From the NCBI RefSeq assembly GCF_902713425.1, contig NC_081246.1, positions 4,767,652 through 4,831,651 on the forward strand: a DNA stretch of 64,000 nucleotides. The letters run 5' to 3'. Shown in pieces: positions 43,395-55,602 of this stretch. This stretch comes from Acipenser ruthenus (lineage: Eukaryota; Chordata; Actinopteri; Acipenseriformes; Acipenseridae). Every line of letters starts with the position of its first letter. The stretch's first letter is position 1. Made by a program: the position numbers and the translations under genes. The notes beneath the pieces are model-generated. The model did not search any database and was not told the origin of the DNA. It saw nothing but the letters and a program-made list of their open reading frames with translations.

Positions 43395-44020
43395 CAGGAC
43401 TGTCGAGTCTGCAGCGGAGCGGAGCGCAGCCTCACACCGGAAATCAAAAGGACGGCTTGTTTGTTTACGTGGCGGCGGCGCGCGCGAACGCAAACGCTCC
43501 CGCGCGGCGCGGAGGGCTCGAGCGGTTACGCGTTTTTAAAAATGTTTAAATGTTTGATATTAATTGACCGGAATTGATTTTTTAAGTTTTGTTGTTTTAG
43601 TTTTTTTTTTTTTTTTCCAGCGGCTGCCCTCTCGGTGGGCCTGCGTGTGTGTGAGATACAATTATTATCATCATCCACGACGAACAAAACGACCCGCTTT
43701 CTGAAAATATTATTACACGAAACAAACTGTGTTCAGTAGAACTGATCAAATGTAAGAGTCTGTACCGGTTAACAAATGTAATAAAATGAATTTATATTTA
43801 AAATCTTACTCGTTAATTCAGCCTCTCCAGCCTCCTCTCTCTCCTTCAGGGAAGAATATTGTGAGGAACCGAAGCGAAAACAAACCCGCCCCCTCTCTCG
43901 CCTGCCATTGGCTGCGGGGTCATTCTGAACCGAGGAGTCCTCCGGTGATTGGACGATCTGGGGTTCTCCTAACCAATAGGGGATCAGCTCTTTGGCATTT
44001 TACCGTATAATCAAGAAAAC
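43395..44020 (-). promoter_or_regulatory. Leader, first exon and CCAAT promoter of Z4
   Basis: Donor complement TCTTAC at 43804-43809. CCATTGGCTG, TGATTGGACG and AACCAATAGGG are kept. A single-base change (GGCAGTTTAC to GGCATTTTAC) is shared with the Z5 copy. Confidence 0.7.
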
Positions 44021-44209
44021 AGGAGCATTTTTATACTCGAGTACCGTTAAATGTATTAATAATGCTACTAATAATACATGCGGTGATGTATGAAAGCAGG
44101 AGATTAATGCATGTATTTAAAACAAGCACACAGATAAGAGTTTTATTAATTATATAATAAAAATGATTAAAGGTTACCATCTGATCAGCCAGTTAATAAA
44201 ATGACAAGG

Positions 44210-44884
44210 AAATGTTGGTTCATTTATAGAATAGCAGGTTCATTTATAAAGTTACAAACGGCTAATAATACCTTGTATCACTGTCATGTATAATACAAAC
44301 ACATGAGCTAATACACTCATTTAAATGCGAGGATTAACTTTCCAGATACCAGAGACTGAATAATCTCTCTCCCATTGAAATGAATGACAAACCTCTCCCT
44401 GCTATTCTCACGTCTCCCAGTAGATGGCGCCAGGCCTCCACGCAATTACTGGCTGCAGGAAAACGACACAGCGCCGGTGTAAGAAATCTGTGTGCAGTTT
44501 CACAGTCAATACGATTGCATGGCTGCATGTTTAATACATTGTTCCACTAGACTTCAGTTTAACAGTATTTTTGCTTCAGTCTAATCAATCGTGGGAAATC
44601 ACTGAATCTACAATTGGATAAGAGCTTCTACAGAAACTACAATATTATTCCTGAGTGAATGTTTGCTACATTCTACCAGAGTTCAGCTTTCTGTGCAGAA
44701 CTAGTTCATCAGAAACTAGATTGATGACTTTCCAGTTAGTTTACATTCCCCATTCTAGTTCCAGGCAAGCAGAACATTGCTTAAATTACTGACTTTATTG
44801 TATTCTAAACTCTGGAAGAATGTAGCAAACTAACACAGACACCAAGAAGAAATGATTATATTGTAGTGTCAAACTGAACAGGAC
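44210..44884 (-). repeat. CTCF-bearing module of unit Z4
   Basis: Reverse copy of 17560-18140, followed directly by the 76-bp array. The CTCF core lies at 44417-44430. Confidence 0.85.
44417..44430 (+). promoter_or_regulatory. Consensus CTCF-type motif, unit Z4
   Basis: CCAGTAGATGGCGC, an exact fit, about 400 bp upstream of the promoter. Confidence 0.55.
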
Positions 44885-46548
44885 TGTGTGTATGGCAGGT
44901 GTTCCTAATGTTTTGGCCAGCTCTTTTGCACAGTGCTGTATTGTGTATATTTGCATGCTGTGTGTGTATGGCAGGTGTTCCTACTGTTTTGGCCAGCTCT
45001 TTTGCACAGTGCTGTATTGTGTGTATTTGCATGCTGTGTGTGTATGGCAGGTGTTCCTAATGTTTTGGCCAGCTCTTTTGCACAGTGCTGTATTGTGTAT
45101 ATTTGCATGCTGTGTGTGTATGGCAGGTGTTCCTAATGTTTTGGCCAGCTCTTTTGCACAGTGCTGTATTGTGTGTATTTGCATGCTGTGTGTGTATGGC
45201 AGGTGTTCCTAATGTTTTGGCCAGCTCTTTTGCACAGTGCTGTATTGTGTGTATTTGCATGCTGTGTGTGTATGGCAGGTGTTCCTAATGTTTTGGCCAG
45301 CTCTTTTGCACAGTGCTGTATTGTGTGTATTTGCATGCTGTGTGTGTATGGCAGGTGTTCCTAATGTTTTGGCCAGCTCTTTTGCACAGTGCTGTATTGT
45401 GTGTATTTGCATGCTGTGTGTGTATGGCAGGTGTTCCTAATGTTTTGGCCAGCTCTTTTGCACAGTGCTGTATTGTGTGTATTTGCATGCTGTGTGTGTA
45501 TGGCAGGTGTTCCTAATGTTTTGGCCAGCTCTTTTGCACAGCGCTGTATTGTGTGTATTTGCATGCTGTGTGTGTATGGCAGGTGTTCCTAATGTTTTGG
45601 CCAGCTCTTTTGCACAGTGCTGTATTGTGTGTATTTGCATGCTGTGTGTGTATGGCAGGTGTTCCTAATGTTTTGGCCAGCTCTTTTGCACAGCGCTGTA
45701 TTGTGTGTATTTGCATGCTGTGTGTGTATGGCAGGTGTTCCTAATGTTTTGGCCAGCTCTTTTGCACAGCGCTGTATTGTGTGTATTTGCATGCTGTGTG
45801 TGTATGGCAGGTGTTCCTAATGTTTTGGCCAGCTCTTTTGCACAGCGCTGTATTGTGTGTATTTGCATGCTGTGTGTGTATGGCAGGTGTTCCTAATGTT
45901 TTGGCCAGCTCTTTTGCACAGTGCTGTATTGTGTGTATTTGCATGCTGTGTGTGTATGGCAGGTGTTCCTAATGTTTTGGCCAGCTCTTTTGCACAGTGC
46001 TGTATTGTGTGTATTTGCATGCTGTGTGTGTATGGCAGGTGTTCCTAATGTTTTGGCCAGCTCTTTTGCACAGTGCTGTATTGTGTGTATTTGCATGCTG
46101 TGTGTGTATGGCAGGTGTTCCTAATGTTTTGGCCAGCTCTTTTGCACAGCGCTGTATTGTGTGTATTTGCATGCTATGTGTGTATGGCAGGTGTTCCTAA
46201 TGTTTTGGCCAGCTCTTTTGCACAGTGCTGTATTGTGTGTATTTGCATGCTGTGTGTGTATGGCAGGTGTTCCTAATGTTTTGGCCAGCTCTTTTGCACA
46301 GTGCTGTATAGTGTGTATTTGCATGCTGTGTGTGTATGGCAGGTGTTCCTAATATTTTGGGCAGCTCTTTTGCACAGCGCTGTATTGTGTGTATTAGCAT
46401 GCTGTGTGTGTATGGCAGGTGTTCCTAATGTTTTGGCCAGCTCTTTTGCACAGTGCTGTATTGTGTGTATTTGCATGCTGTGTGTGTATGGCAGGTGTTC
46501 CTAATGTTTTGGCCAGCTCTTTTGCACAGCGCTGTATTGTGTGTATTT
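44885..46548. repeat. 76-bp minisatellite, about 22 copies (longest array)
   Basis: Same unit as 40556-41236. Units carry either CACAGTGCTG or CACAGCGCTG; the C type is concentrated between about 45540 and 46390. A rare CATGCTATGTG unit (about 46170) recurs in the array at 50505-51203. Confidence 0.95.
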
Positions 46549-46592
46549 GTATTCGCAATGTGCGTCATTAACACAGGAAGCGACCCTCCTCC

Positions 46593-46655
<63 letters not shown>

Positions 46656-47009
46656 AGGATTCGAAACATGTATAGAACACAATATAGTTATATTGATCAC
46701 AAAAGGATAAAAATGTCAGTTTCATTCACTTATGTTTCAGGATAACAATTCATTTCATGGGTTGAAAGTCATGGCGCCTCGTATCCACCAGATGTCGCAA
46801 TTCTTAACCCTTTATAGGAAGTTGTATCCTGGCTTTCAGACAGACTTTCTTAATTAACAGATAAGAATCAGCTCTGTTTGTTTAGACCAGACTGGCAGGT
46901 AATCTGAACTGAAACCAATTTAAATCTTTACGACCCTCTGTTACTAATATCCAGTCCTTTGAAGCAGATCTCAAGTGTTATGGGAGAAGGTTGGGTGAGA
47001 GGGTTTCTC
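46549..47009. other. 3' flanking block with AG tract
   Basis: An (AG)n run lies at 46595-46652. The block is close to 41237-41689 base for base. No gene seen. Confidence 0.6.
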
Positions 47010-47324
47010 TGCTGTGTGGATTCGCTGGTGCCTCTCAAGCTGTATATCCATCTGAAACTCCTCCCACAGTCACCACCGACATTTTGGTTTCCCTTCTGTG
47101 TGAATTCTCTGGTGAAGTTTCAGGCTTTGTAAATCTCTGAGACTCCTCCCACAGTCAGCACAGGTATACGGTTTCTCTTCCAGAGTGGATTCGCTGGTGA
47201 AGTTTCAGGCTTTGTAAATCTCTGAGACTCCTCCCACAGTCAGCACAGGTATACGGTTTCTCTTCCAGTGTGGATTCGCTGGTGAAGTTTCAGGCTTTGT
47301 AAATCTCTGAGACTCCTCCCACAG
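47010..47324 (-). pseudogene. Decayed, tandemly amplified fingers behind the Z5 stop
   Basis: Three near-identical 84-bp finger units (CTGAGACTCCTCCCACAGTC on the plus strand) lie past the stop in a shifted frame, followed by the two older units also seen behind Z4. Z4 has only one of the 84-bp units, so the block grew after the two genes separated. Confidence 0.8.
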
Positions 47325-48173
47325 TCAGCACAGGTATACGGTTTCTCTTCCAGAGTGGATTCGCTGGTGAAGTTTCAGGTTTTGTAAACGTGTGAAACTC
47401 TTCCCGCAGTCGGCACAGACATTCGGCTTCTCTCCTGTGTGGATTCGCTCGTGTCTTTTCAATGTGCTTGACCAGCTGAATCTCTTCCCACAGTCACCAC
47501 AGACATATCGTTTCTCTCCAGTGTGGATTCGCTGGTGAAGTTTCAGGCTTTGTAAATCTCTGAAGCTCTTCCCACAGTCAGCACAGACATGCGGTTTCTC
47601 TCCAGTGTGGATTCGCTGGTGAAGTTGCAGGTTTTGTAACTGACTGAAACTGTTCCCACAGTCACCACAGATGTGTAGTTTCTCTCCAGTGTGGGTTTGC
47701 TGGTGACGTTTCAGGCTTTGCGACTGCGTGAAACTCTTCCCACACTCTGCACAGGTATACGGTTTCTCTCCAGTGTGGATTCGCTGGTGTATTTGGAAGT
47801 CCCTTGGCTCTCTGAAACTCTTCCCACAGTCATCACAGTGATGTGGCTTCTCGCCTGTGTGGATTCTCTGATGTCTTTTCAAAGTGCCTGACTGACTGAA
47901 ACACTTCCCACAGTCACCACAGGTAAGAGAGTCCTGAAAGCTGCTTAAGGGGTTAGAATTGAGAATAACCCTTTTAATACAGGCTGATTCTAGGTCAGGA
48001 CTCTCCTCTTTAATATGGGCTGATTCCAGTACAGGACTCTCCTCTTTAATATGGACTGATTCTAGTTCAGGACTCTCCTCTTTAATATGGACTGATTCCA
48101 GTACAGGACTCTCCTCTTTAATATGGACTGATTCTAGTTCAGGACTCTCCTCTTTAATATGGACAGGCTCCAT
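47325..48173 (-). CDS. Z5: C2H2 zinc-finger protein, five IKxE repeats, seven fingers
   Basis: ATG at 48173. It has five repeats, the fifth [12 protein letters not shown], then [17 protein letters not shown]. The seven fingers match Z4; finger 1 has CGKCF for CGKSF and finger 7 begins CADC. It ends SGRETVYLC like Z4. It is the shortest SUMO-motif array in the cluster. Confidence 0.92.
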   Translation of the reverse strand: MEPVHIKEESPELESVHIKEESPVLESVHIKEESPELESVHIKEESPVLESAHIKEESPDLESACIKRVILNSNPLSSFQDSLTCGDCGKCFSQSGTLKRHQRIHTGEKPHHCDDCGKSFREPRDFQIHQRIHTGEKPYTCAECGKSFTQSQSLKRHQQTHTGEKLHICGDCGNSFSQLQNLQLHQRIHTGEKPHVCADCGKSFRDLQSLKLHQRIHTGEKRYVCGDCGKRFSWSSTLKRHERIHTGEKPNVCADCGKSFTRLQNLKLHQRIHSGRETVYLC

Positions 48174-48527
48174 CGTTGAATCTTCTGTTTCACAAGGATA
48201 ATCCAGTTTTGTCTTCTCAACAAATTTCCTAAAAAACAAGAAAAAACACACATAATACAATCTGTTATACTCCCTGTGTTAAATTCTAAGAAGTCATCTC
48301 ACCAGCGCCTTCGTAAACGCTCACACAGAGCGATCGATCACCTGTTTGCACCTCGTCACTGAGCGACTCGCTGTACTGTGTGCTGAGAGACTGACACTGA
48401 CAGCACCAGACGGGGCGACAGAGGAAAACATTCTCTCAGCCGTGTCACCATGACGACCGTGAAGCTCGGTGGCTTTTTTATTTTTAATTAGCAGTGGGAG
48501 AAAACCGCTTCAGCAAAATTGTTTTTT
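48174..48527 (-). other. Z5 intron, internally deleted
   Basis: Matches the Z3/Z6 intron but jumps from GACCGTGAAGCTC to GGTGGCTTTTTTATTTTTAA, losing about 190 bp. Confidence 0.6.
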
Positions 48528-48970
48528 AGGGCAGCATGTGGAGTAGTGGTCAGGGCTCTGGACTCGGTGTGGAGTAGTGGTCAGGGCTCTGGACTCGGTT
48601 TGGAGTAGTGGTCAGGGCTCTGGACTCGGTGTGGAGTAGTGGTCAGGGCTCTGGACTCGGTGTGGAGTAGTGGTCAGGGCTCTGGACTCGGTGTGGAGTA
48701 GTGGTCAGGGCTCTGGACTCGGTGTGGAGTAGTGGTCAGGGCTCTGGACTCAGTGTGGAGTAGTGGTCAGGGCTCTGGACTCTTGACCGGAGGGTCGTGG
48801 GTTCAATCCCAGGTGGGGGGACACTGCTGCTGTACCCTTGAGCAAGGTACTTTACCTAGATTGCTCCAGTAAAAACCCAACTGTATAAATGGGGAATTGT
48901 ATGTAAAAATAATGTGATATCTTGTAACAATTGTAAGTCGCCCTGGATAAGGGCGACTGCTAAGAAATAC

Positions 48971-49014
<44 letters not shown>
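48528..49014 (+). mobile_element. SINE family B with its head amplified in tandem (Z5)
   Basis: The head unit GTGTGGAGTAGTGGTCAGGG plus CTCTGGACTCG (31 bp) is repeated about eight times (48536-48782) before one normal body and AAT tail. Same right junction as the other units. Confidence 0.9.
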
Positions 49015-49640
49015 TCAGGACTGTCGAGTCTGCAGCGGAGCGGAGCGCAGCCTCACACCGGAAATCAAAAGGACGGCTTGTTTGTTTACGTGGCGGCGGC
49101 GCGCGCGAACGCAAACGCTCCCGCGCGGCGCGGAGGGCTCGAGCGGTTACGCGTTTTTAAAAATGTTTAAATGTTTGATATTAATTGACCGGAATTGATT
49201 TTTTAAGTTTTGTTTTTTTAGTTTTTTTTAGTTTTTTCCAGCGGCTGCCCTCTCGGTGGGCCTGCGTGTGTGTGAGATACAATTATTATCATCATCCACG
49301 GGAACAAAACGACCCGCTTTCTGAAAATATTATTACACGAAACAAACTGTGTTCAGTAGAACTGATCAAATGTAAGAGTCTGTACCGGTTAACAAATGTA
49401 ATAAAATGAATTTATATTTAAAATCTTACTCGTTAATTCAGCCTCTCCGGCCTCCTCTCTCTCCTTCAGGGAAGAATATTGTGAGGGACCGAAGCGAAAA
49501 CAAACCCGCCCCCTCTCTCGCCTGCCATTGGCTGCGGAGTCATTCCGAACCGGGGAGTCCTCCGGTGATTGGACGCGCTGGGACTCTCCAAACCAATAGG
49601 GGATCAGCTCTTTGGCATTTTACCGTATAATCAAGAAAAC
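49015..49640 (-). promoter_or_regulatory. Leader, first exon and CCAAT promoter of Z5
   Basis: Donor complement TCTTAC at 49424-49429. Three CCAAT elements are kept (CCATTGGCTG, TGATTGGACG, AACCAATAGGG). Confidence 0.7.
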
Positions 49641-49839
49641 AGGAGCATTTTTATACTCGAGTACCGTTAAATGTATTAATAATGCTACTAATAATACATG
49701 CGGTGATGTATGAAAGCAGGAGATTAATGCATGTATTTAAAACAAGCACACAGATAATAGTTTTATTAATTATATAATAAAAATGATTAAAAGTTACCAG
49801 CTGATCAGCCAGTTAATAAAATGACAAGGAAATGTTGGT

Positions 49840-50504
49840 TCATTTATAGAATAGCAGGTTCATTTATAAAGTTACAAACCTTAATACCTTGTATCACTGT
49901 CATGTATAATACAAACACATGAGCTAATACACTCATTTAAATGCGATTATTAACTTTCCAGATACCAGAGACTGAATCATCTCTCTCCCATTGAAATGAA
50001 TGACAAACCTCTCCCCGGTATTCTCACGTCTCCCAGTAGATGGCGCCAGTCCTCCACGCAAGTACTGGCTGCTGGAAAACGACACAGCGCCGGTGTAACA
50101 CATCTGTGTGCAGTTTCACAGTCAATACGATTGCATGGCTGCGTGTTTAATACATTGTTCCACTAGACTTCAGTTTAACAGTATTTTTGTTTCAGTCTAA
50201 TCAATCGTGGGAAATCACTGAATCTACAATTGGATAAGAGCTTCTACAGAAACTACAATATTATTCCTGAGTGAATGTTTGCTTCATTCTACCAGAGTTC
50301 AGCTTTCTGTGCAGAACTAGTTCATCAGAAACTAGATTGATGACTTTCCAGTTAGTTTACATTCCCCATTCTAGTTCCAGGCAGGCAGAACATTGCTTAA
50401 ATTACTGGCTTTATTGTATTCTAAACTCTTTTCAGAATGTAGTAAACTAACACAGACACCAAGAAGAAGGGGTTATATTGTAGCGTCAAACTGAACAGGA
50501 CTGT
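49840..50504 (-). repeat. CTCF-bearing module of unit Z5
   Basis: Reverse copy of 17560-18140. The CTCF core lies at 50033-50046. Confidence 0.85.
50033..50046 (+). promoter_or_regulatory. Consensus CTCF-type motif, unit Z5
   Basis: CCAGTAGATGGCGC, an exact fit. Confidence 0.55.
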
Positions 50505-51203
50505 GTGTATGGCAGGTGTTCCTAATGTTTTGGCCAGCTCTTTTGCACAGTGCTGTATTGTGTGTATTTGCATGCTGTGTGTGTATGGCAGGTGTTCCTA
50601 ATGTTTTGGCCAGCTCTTTTGCACAGTGCTGTATTGTGTGTATTTGCATGCTGTGTGTGTATGGCAGGTGTTCCTAATGTTTTGGCCAGCTCTTTTGCAC
50701 AGTGCTGTATTGTGTGTATTTGCATGCTGTGTGTGTATGGCAGGTGTTCCTAATGTTTTGGCCAGCTCTTTTGCACAGCGCTGTATTGTGTGTATTTGCA
50801 TGCTATGTGTGTATGGCAGGTGTTCCTAATGTTTTGGCCAGCTCTTTTGCACAGCGCTGTATTGTGTGTATTTGCATGCTGTGTGTGTATGGCAGGTGTT
50901 CCTAATGTTTTGGCCAGCTCTTTTGCACAGCGCTGTATTGTGTGTATTTGCATGCTGTGTGTGTATGGCAGGTGTTCCTAATGTTTTGGCCAGCTCTTTT
51001 GCACAGCGCTGTATTGTGTGTATTTGCATGCTGTGTGTGTATGGCAGGTGTTCCTAATGTTTTGGCCAGCTCTTTTGCACAGTGCTGTATTGTGTGTATT
51101 TGCATGCTGTGTGTGTATGGCAGGTGTTCCTAATGTTTTGGCCAGCTCTTTTGCACAGTGCTGTATTGTGTGTATTTGCATGCTGTGTGTGTATGGCAGG
51201 TGT
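50505..51203. repeat. 76-bp minisatellite, about nine copies
   Basis: Contains the rare CATGCTATGTG unit (about 50800). The right edge is GGCAGGTGTACCGCCCTGTC, unlike the arrays at 41236 and 46548 but like that at 57283. Confidence 0.95.
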
Positions 51204-52066
51204 ACCGCCCTGTCTCTCTACACTACAGGTTAACGCTGCAGCCTGTAAGGTTTGTGGATTCAGGTAAACATGGAATTAACTACTGTGTTGCTCTATAAGG
51301 ATGAGACCAGACCATGTTTCAAATCTGAACAACGTTTACCATTTATTAGTTTCAAATCCCCACATTCCGTTCTGCATTGAACTCTATTGTTTAGATGCTT
51401 TCCTGTTCTTTGATGCAGATGTGATGCATTGATATTTACTGAAGCAACTCCTTCTCTTTCATATACTGAGTTTACGTGTCACTGGAAGTTAAATACAACC
51501 TTTAAAAACTCAAGCATAACGTTACAATAGAACTAAAAAGAAACTTATTAATAAAACGAGGCCCACGTCCCACACAAAACACACTGGCAGAGTCTTCTGG
51601 TCTCTTCAGACACTTCATGAAATGAATTCAGTGTCACACAGATCGGGTTTACTCAGATTATTTCTCTCAATCTTGAAGTTCATCTGAACTCAATTAACAC
51701 ACAGCTTGCTAATCATGGTAATAGAAACCCTTCTTGCTGATTAAAACAGCTTGATCTCTTCATTCCAATGCAGTTCATGATGTTAGGAAGAGTTGAACAG
51801 ATAGGAGCTGGAGAGTCAACAGGCTGTGATTCAAAACGAATTCAAAGGGATAGTTTAAGAGATAATTTTTCAAACATTTCATGAGTGTTGCGATTTAAAT
51901 ACAGCGCCCAAAGAGGAGTTTACTGTGGTGATCCAATCACTTCCGGGTAAAACAGGAAGGTAATCCCTGACCGAAATCAGTCCTTTCATTGGCTTACAAG
52001 TTTGAATGACGCTTCCTTTTACACAAGCAATGTGCATCATTAACACAGGGAGCGACCCTCCTCCAT

Positions 52067-52113
<47 letters not shown>

Positions 52114-52838
52114 GAGAGAGAACAGGATTCAAAACATGTATAGAAACAAAATATAGTTTTATTGATGACAGAAGGATAAACATGTCAGTTTCATTCACTT
52201 GTGTTTCAGGATAACAATTCATTTCATGGCTTGAAAGTCATGGCACCTCGTATCCACCAGGTGTCGCACTTCTTAACCCTTTATAGGAAGAAAGTTGTAT
52301 CCTGGCTTCCAGACAGACTTTCTTAATTAACAGATAAGAATCAGCTCTGTTTGTTTAGATCAGACTGGCAGGTAATCTGAACTGAATCCAATTTAAATCT
52401 TTATGACCCTCTGTTACTAATATCCAGTCCTTTGAAGCAGATCTTGAATGTTATGGGAGAAAGCTGGGGGAAGACACACTTAATTAACATCACAGCATCT
52501 TAAGCCTCATAGTTTAAGATTTGAAATGTCATTTTACAAAGTACATTCAATTACAACTATGAATTTCTCCCACGGCGTATGCGTTGAATATACAGACTTC
52601 TCAGGGGTTGGAGGCACTCGGCTTTGCCTCGTATCACACAACGCTCCGAGGCGTCTGTATATTCAATGGATTGCAAACTAAGAATGTACTTTATAATGTA
52701 ACGGCTTCAGAGCACTGTGTTTAATATTGATGAATCTGTATCATCTGTAGACATTCACCAGAGATCTCACAGATTCTATATTACGCTGCTGTTTAAAACG
52801 ACTGGAATTTCTGAGCGCGGGTTAAACTTTTTTCACAT
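51204..52838. repeat. 3' flanking block, near-identical to 57284-58870
   Basis: CCGCCCTGTCTCTCTACACT ... to TGAGCGCGGGTTAAACTTTT. It differs from the second copy by a few bases and small indels. It includes an AG tract at about 52065-52125 and a CTCF-like CCACCAGGTGTCGC near 52255 (one mismatch). No gene seen. Confidence 0.85.
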
Positions 52839-54779
52839 TTATGACACGGATGCGGTTTCTCTTCCAGTGTGGATTCGCTGGTGATATTTCAGGTTTTGTA
52901 AACGTCTGAAACTCTTCCCACAGTCAGCACAGACATGTTGTTTCTCTCCTGTGTGGATTCGCTGGTGTCTTTTCAAGTGGCCTGACTGATTGAAACTCTT
53001 CCCACAGTCAGCACAGACATGTGGTTTCTCTCCAGTGTGGATTCGCTGGTGAATTTTCAAATCGCCTGACAGTCTGAAACTCTTCCCACAGTCAGCACAG
53101 ACATATGGTTTCTCGCCAGTGTGGATTCGCTGGTGTCTTTTCAAGTGGTCTGACTGATTGAAACTCTTCCCACAGTCAGCACAGGAATACGGTTTCTCTC
53201 CAGTGTGGATTCGCTGGTGAAGTTTCAGGTTTTTTAACTGACTGAATCTCTTCCCACAGTCAGCACAGACATGTGGTTTCTCTCCAGTGTGGATTCTCTG
53301 ATGATTTTTCAGGTTTTTTAACTGACTGAAACTCTTCCCACAGTCAGCACAGACATGTGGTTTGTCTCCAGTGTGGATTCTCTGATGAATTTTCAGGTAT
53401 TTTAAATGATTGAAACTCTTCCCACAGTCAGCACAGACATGTTGTTTCTCTCCAGTGTGGATTCTCTTGTGTGTTTTCAAGGTGCCTGACTGACTGAAAC
53501 TCTTCCCACAGGCAGCACAGACATGTGATTTCTCCGTTCTGTGGATTCGCTGGTGATATTTCAGGCTTTGTGAATATCTGAAACTCTTCCCACAGTCAGC
53601 ACAGACATGCGGTTTCTCTCCAGTGTGGATTCGCTGGTGGAGTTTTAGGTGTTGTAAACGTCTGAATCTCTTCCCACAGTCAGGACAGACATGTTGTTTC
53701 TCTCCAGTGTGGATTTTGTGGTGAAGTTTCAGGTTTTGTAACTGTCTGAAACTCTTTCCACATTCTGTACAGGACAGAGAGCCCTGCAAGCTGCTTGTTT
53801 TAAAATGGTTACCCTCCTCTTCAACATGGACAGGGTCTAGTTCAGCAAGCTCCTCTTTAATGTGGACAGGCTCCATCTCTGAATCCTGCCTTTCACAAGG
53901 ATAACCCAGCTGTACCTTCAGAACTCGCAGGTGGTGTTTCACGGGGCTATGGTGTCTGAAATCTGCCCCGCATTCACGACAGTTAGGATGATGAGTCTCC
54001 TCTTTAACATAGACTGATTCTAGTACAGGACTCTCCTCTTTAATATGGACTGATTCTAGGACAGGAATCTCCTCTTTAATATGGACTGATTCTAGGACAG
54101 GAATCTCCTCTTTAATATGGACTGATTCTAGGACAGGACTCTCCTCTTTAATATGGACTGATTCTAGTACAGGACTCTCATCTTTAATATGGACTGATTC
54201 TAGTTCAGGACTCTCTTCTTTAATGTGGACTGATTCTAGTACAGGACTCTCATCTTTAATATGGACTGATTCTATTACAGGACTCTCCTCTTTAATATGG
54301 ACCGATTCTACTACAGGACTCTCCTCTTTAATATGGACTGATTCTAGGACAAGAATCTCCTCTTTAATATGGACTGATTCTAGGACAGGACTCTCCTCTT
54401 TAATATGGACTGATTCTAGTACAGGACTCTCCTCTTTAATATGGACTGATTCTAGTACAGGTCTCTCCTGTTTAATATGGACTGATTCTAGTACAGGACT
54501 CTCATCTTTAATATGGACTGATTCTAGTTCAGGACTCTCTTCTTTAATGTGGACTGATTCTAGTACAGGACTGTCCTCTTTAATATGGACTGATTCTAGT
54601 TCAGGACTCTCCTCTTTAATGTGGACTGATTCTAGTACAGGACTCTCCTCTTTAATATGGAATGATTCTAAGACAGAACTCTCCTCTTTAATATGGACTG
54701 AGTCTAGTACAGGACTCTCCTCTTTAATATGGACTGATTCTAGTACAGGTCTCTCATGTTTAATATGGACAGACTCCAT
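52839..54779 (-). CDS. Z6: C2H2 zinc-finger protein with 23 IKxE motifs and 11 fingers
   Basis: ATG at 54779 ([11 protein letters not shown]). It has the longest array: 22 repeats before the degenerate finger [20 protein letters not shown], and one more ([12 protein letters not shown]) after the second lead module [16 protein letters not shown]. Variants include IKDESP, IKEDSP and IKEEIP. Blocks such as IKDE-IKEE-IKDE recur, pointing to unequal exchange of multi-repeat blocks. The acidic spacer and 11 fingers follow, one linker being RTEKSH. It ends TGRETASVS through the same extra A as Z3. Helices differ from Z3 in most fingers, so the DNA targets probably differ. Confidence 0.93.
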   Translation of the reverse strand: MESVHIKHERPVLESVHIKEESPVLDSVHIKEESSVLESFHIKEESPVLESVHIKEESPELESVHIKEDSPVLESVHIKEESPELESVHIKDESPVLESVHIKQERPVLESVHIKEESPVLESVHIKEESPVLESVHIKEEILVLESVHIKEESPVVESVHIKEESPVIESVHIKDESPVLESVHIKEESPELESVHIKDESPVLESVHIKEESPVLESVHIKEEIPVLESVHIKEEIPVLESVHIKEESPVLESVYVKEETHHPNCRECGADFRHHSPVKHHLRVLKVQLGYPCERQDSEMEPVHIKEELAELDPVHVEEEGNHFKTSSLQGSLSCTECGKSFRQLQNLKLHHKIHTGEKQHVCPDCGKRFRRLQHLKLHQRIHTGEKPHVCADCGKSFRYSQSLKYHQRIHRTEKSHVCAACGKSFSQSGTLKTHKRIHTGEKQHVCADCGKSFNHLKYLKIHQRIHTGDKPHVCADCGKSFSQLKNLKNHQRIHTGEKPHVCADCGKRFSQLKNLKLHQRIHTGEKPYSCADCGKSFNQSDHLKRHQRIHTGEKPYVCADCGKSFRLSGDLKIHQRIHTGEKPHVCADCGKSFNQSGHLKRHQRIHTGEKQHVCADCGKSFRRLQNLKYHQRIHTGRETASVS

Positions 54780-55326
54780 CGTTGAATCTTCTGTTTCACA
54801 AGGATAATCCAGTTTTGTCTTCTCAACAAATTTCCTAAAAAACAACAAAAAAACACACACAATACAATCTGTTACACTCCCTGTGTTAAACTCTAAGAAG
54901 TTGTCTCAGCAGCACCTTCGTAAACGCTCACACAGAGCGATCGATCACCTGTTTGCACCTCGTCACTGAGCGACTCGCTGTACTGTGTGCTGAGAGACTG
55001 ACACTGACAGCACCAGACGGGGCGACAGAGGAAAACATTCTCTCAGCCGTGTCACCATGACGACCGTGAAGCTCCGCCTCAAACTAACAGCGACGACACA
55101 AATAAAATGTTGATTTTATTGTACGTTTCATGTGTTGCTATTGCCTGGCTATGAATTACTATCTACAGTAATTAACGTACTCGCGTACACACGCAGTCTT
55201 CACTAAAGTCCCCATTTAAAGACAGTACGTTTCACTGCGGCCCTCGGGATGAAATTGTTAGCTAGGTGGCTATTTTTCATTTTAATTAGCAGTGGGAGGA
55301 AACCGCTTCAGCAAAATCGTTTTTTA
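54780..55326 (-). other. Z6 intron
   Basis: Near-identical to 38251-38797; no exon recognised. Confidence 0.6.
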
Positions 55327-55602
55327 GGGCAGAATGTGGAGTAGTGGTCAGGGCTCTGGACTCTTGATCGGAGGGTCGTGGGTTCAGTCCCAGGTGGGGG
55401 ACACTGCTGCTGTACCCTTGAGCAAGGTACTTTACCTAGATTGCTCCAGTAAAAAACCCAACTGTATAAATGTGTAATTGTATGTAAAAAATAATCTGAT
55501 ATCTTGTAAGAATTGCAAGTCGTCCTGGATAAGAGCGTCTGCTAAGAAATAAATAATAATAATAATAATAATAGTAATAATAATAATAATAATAATAATA
55601 CA
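55327..55602 (+). mobile_element. SINE family B at the unit junction (Z6)
   Basis: Shares private variants with the Z3 copy (GGGCAGAATGTGG; TTGATCGGAGG; GTCGTCCTGGATAAGAGCGT). Z3 and Z6 units are therefore sisters. Confidence 0.88.
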
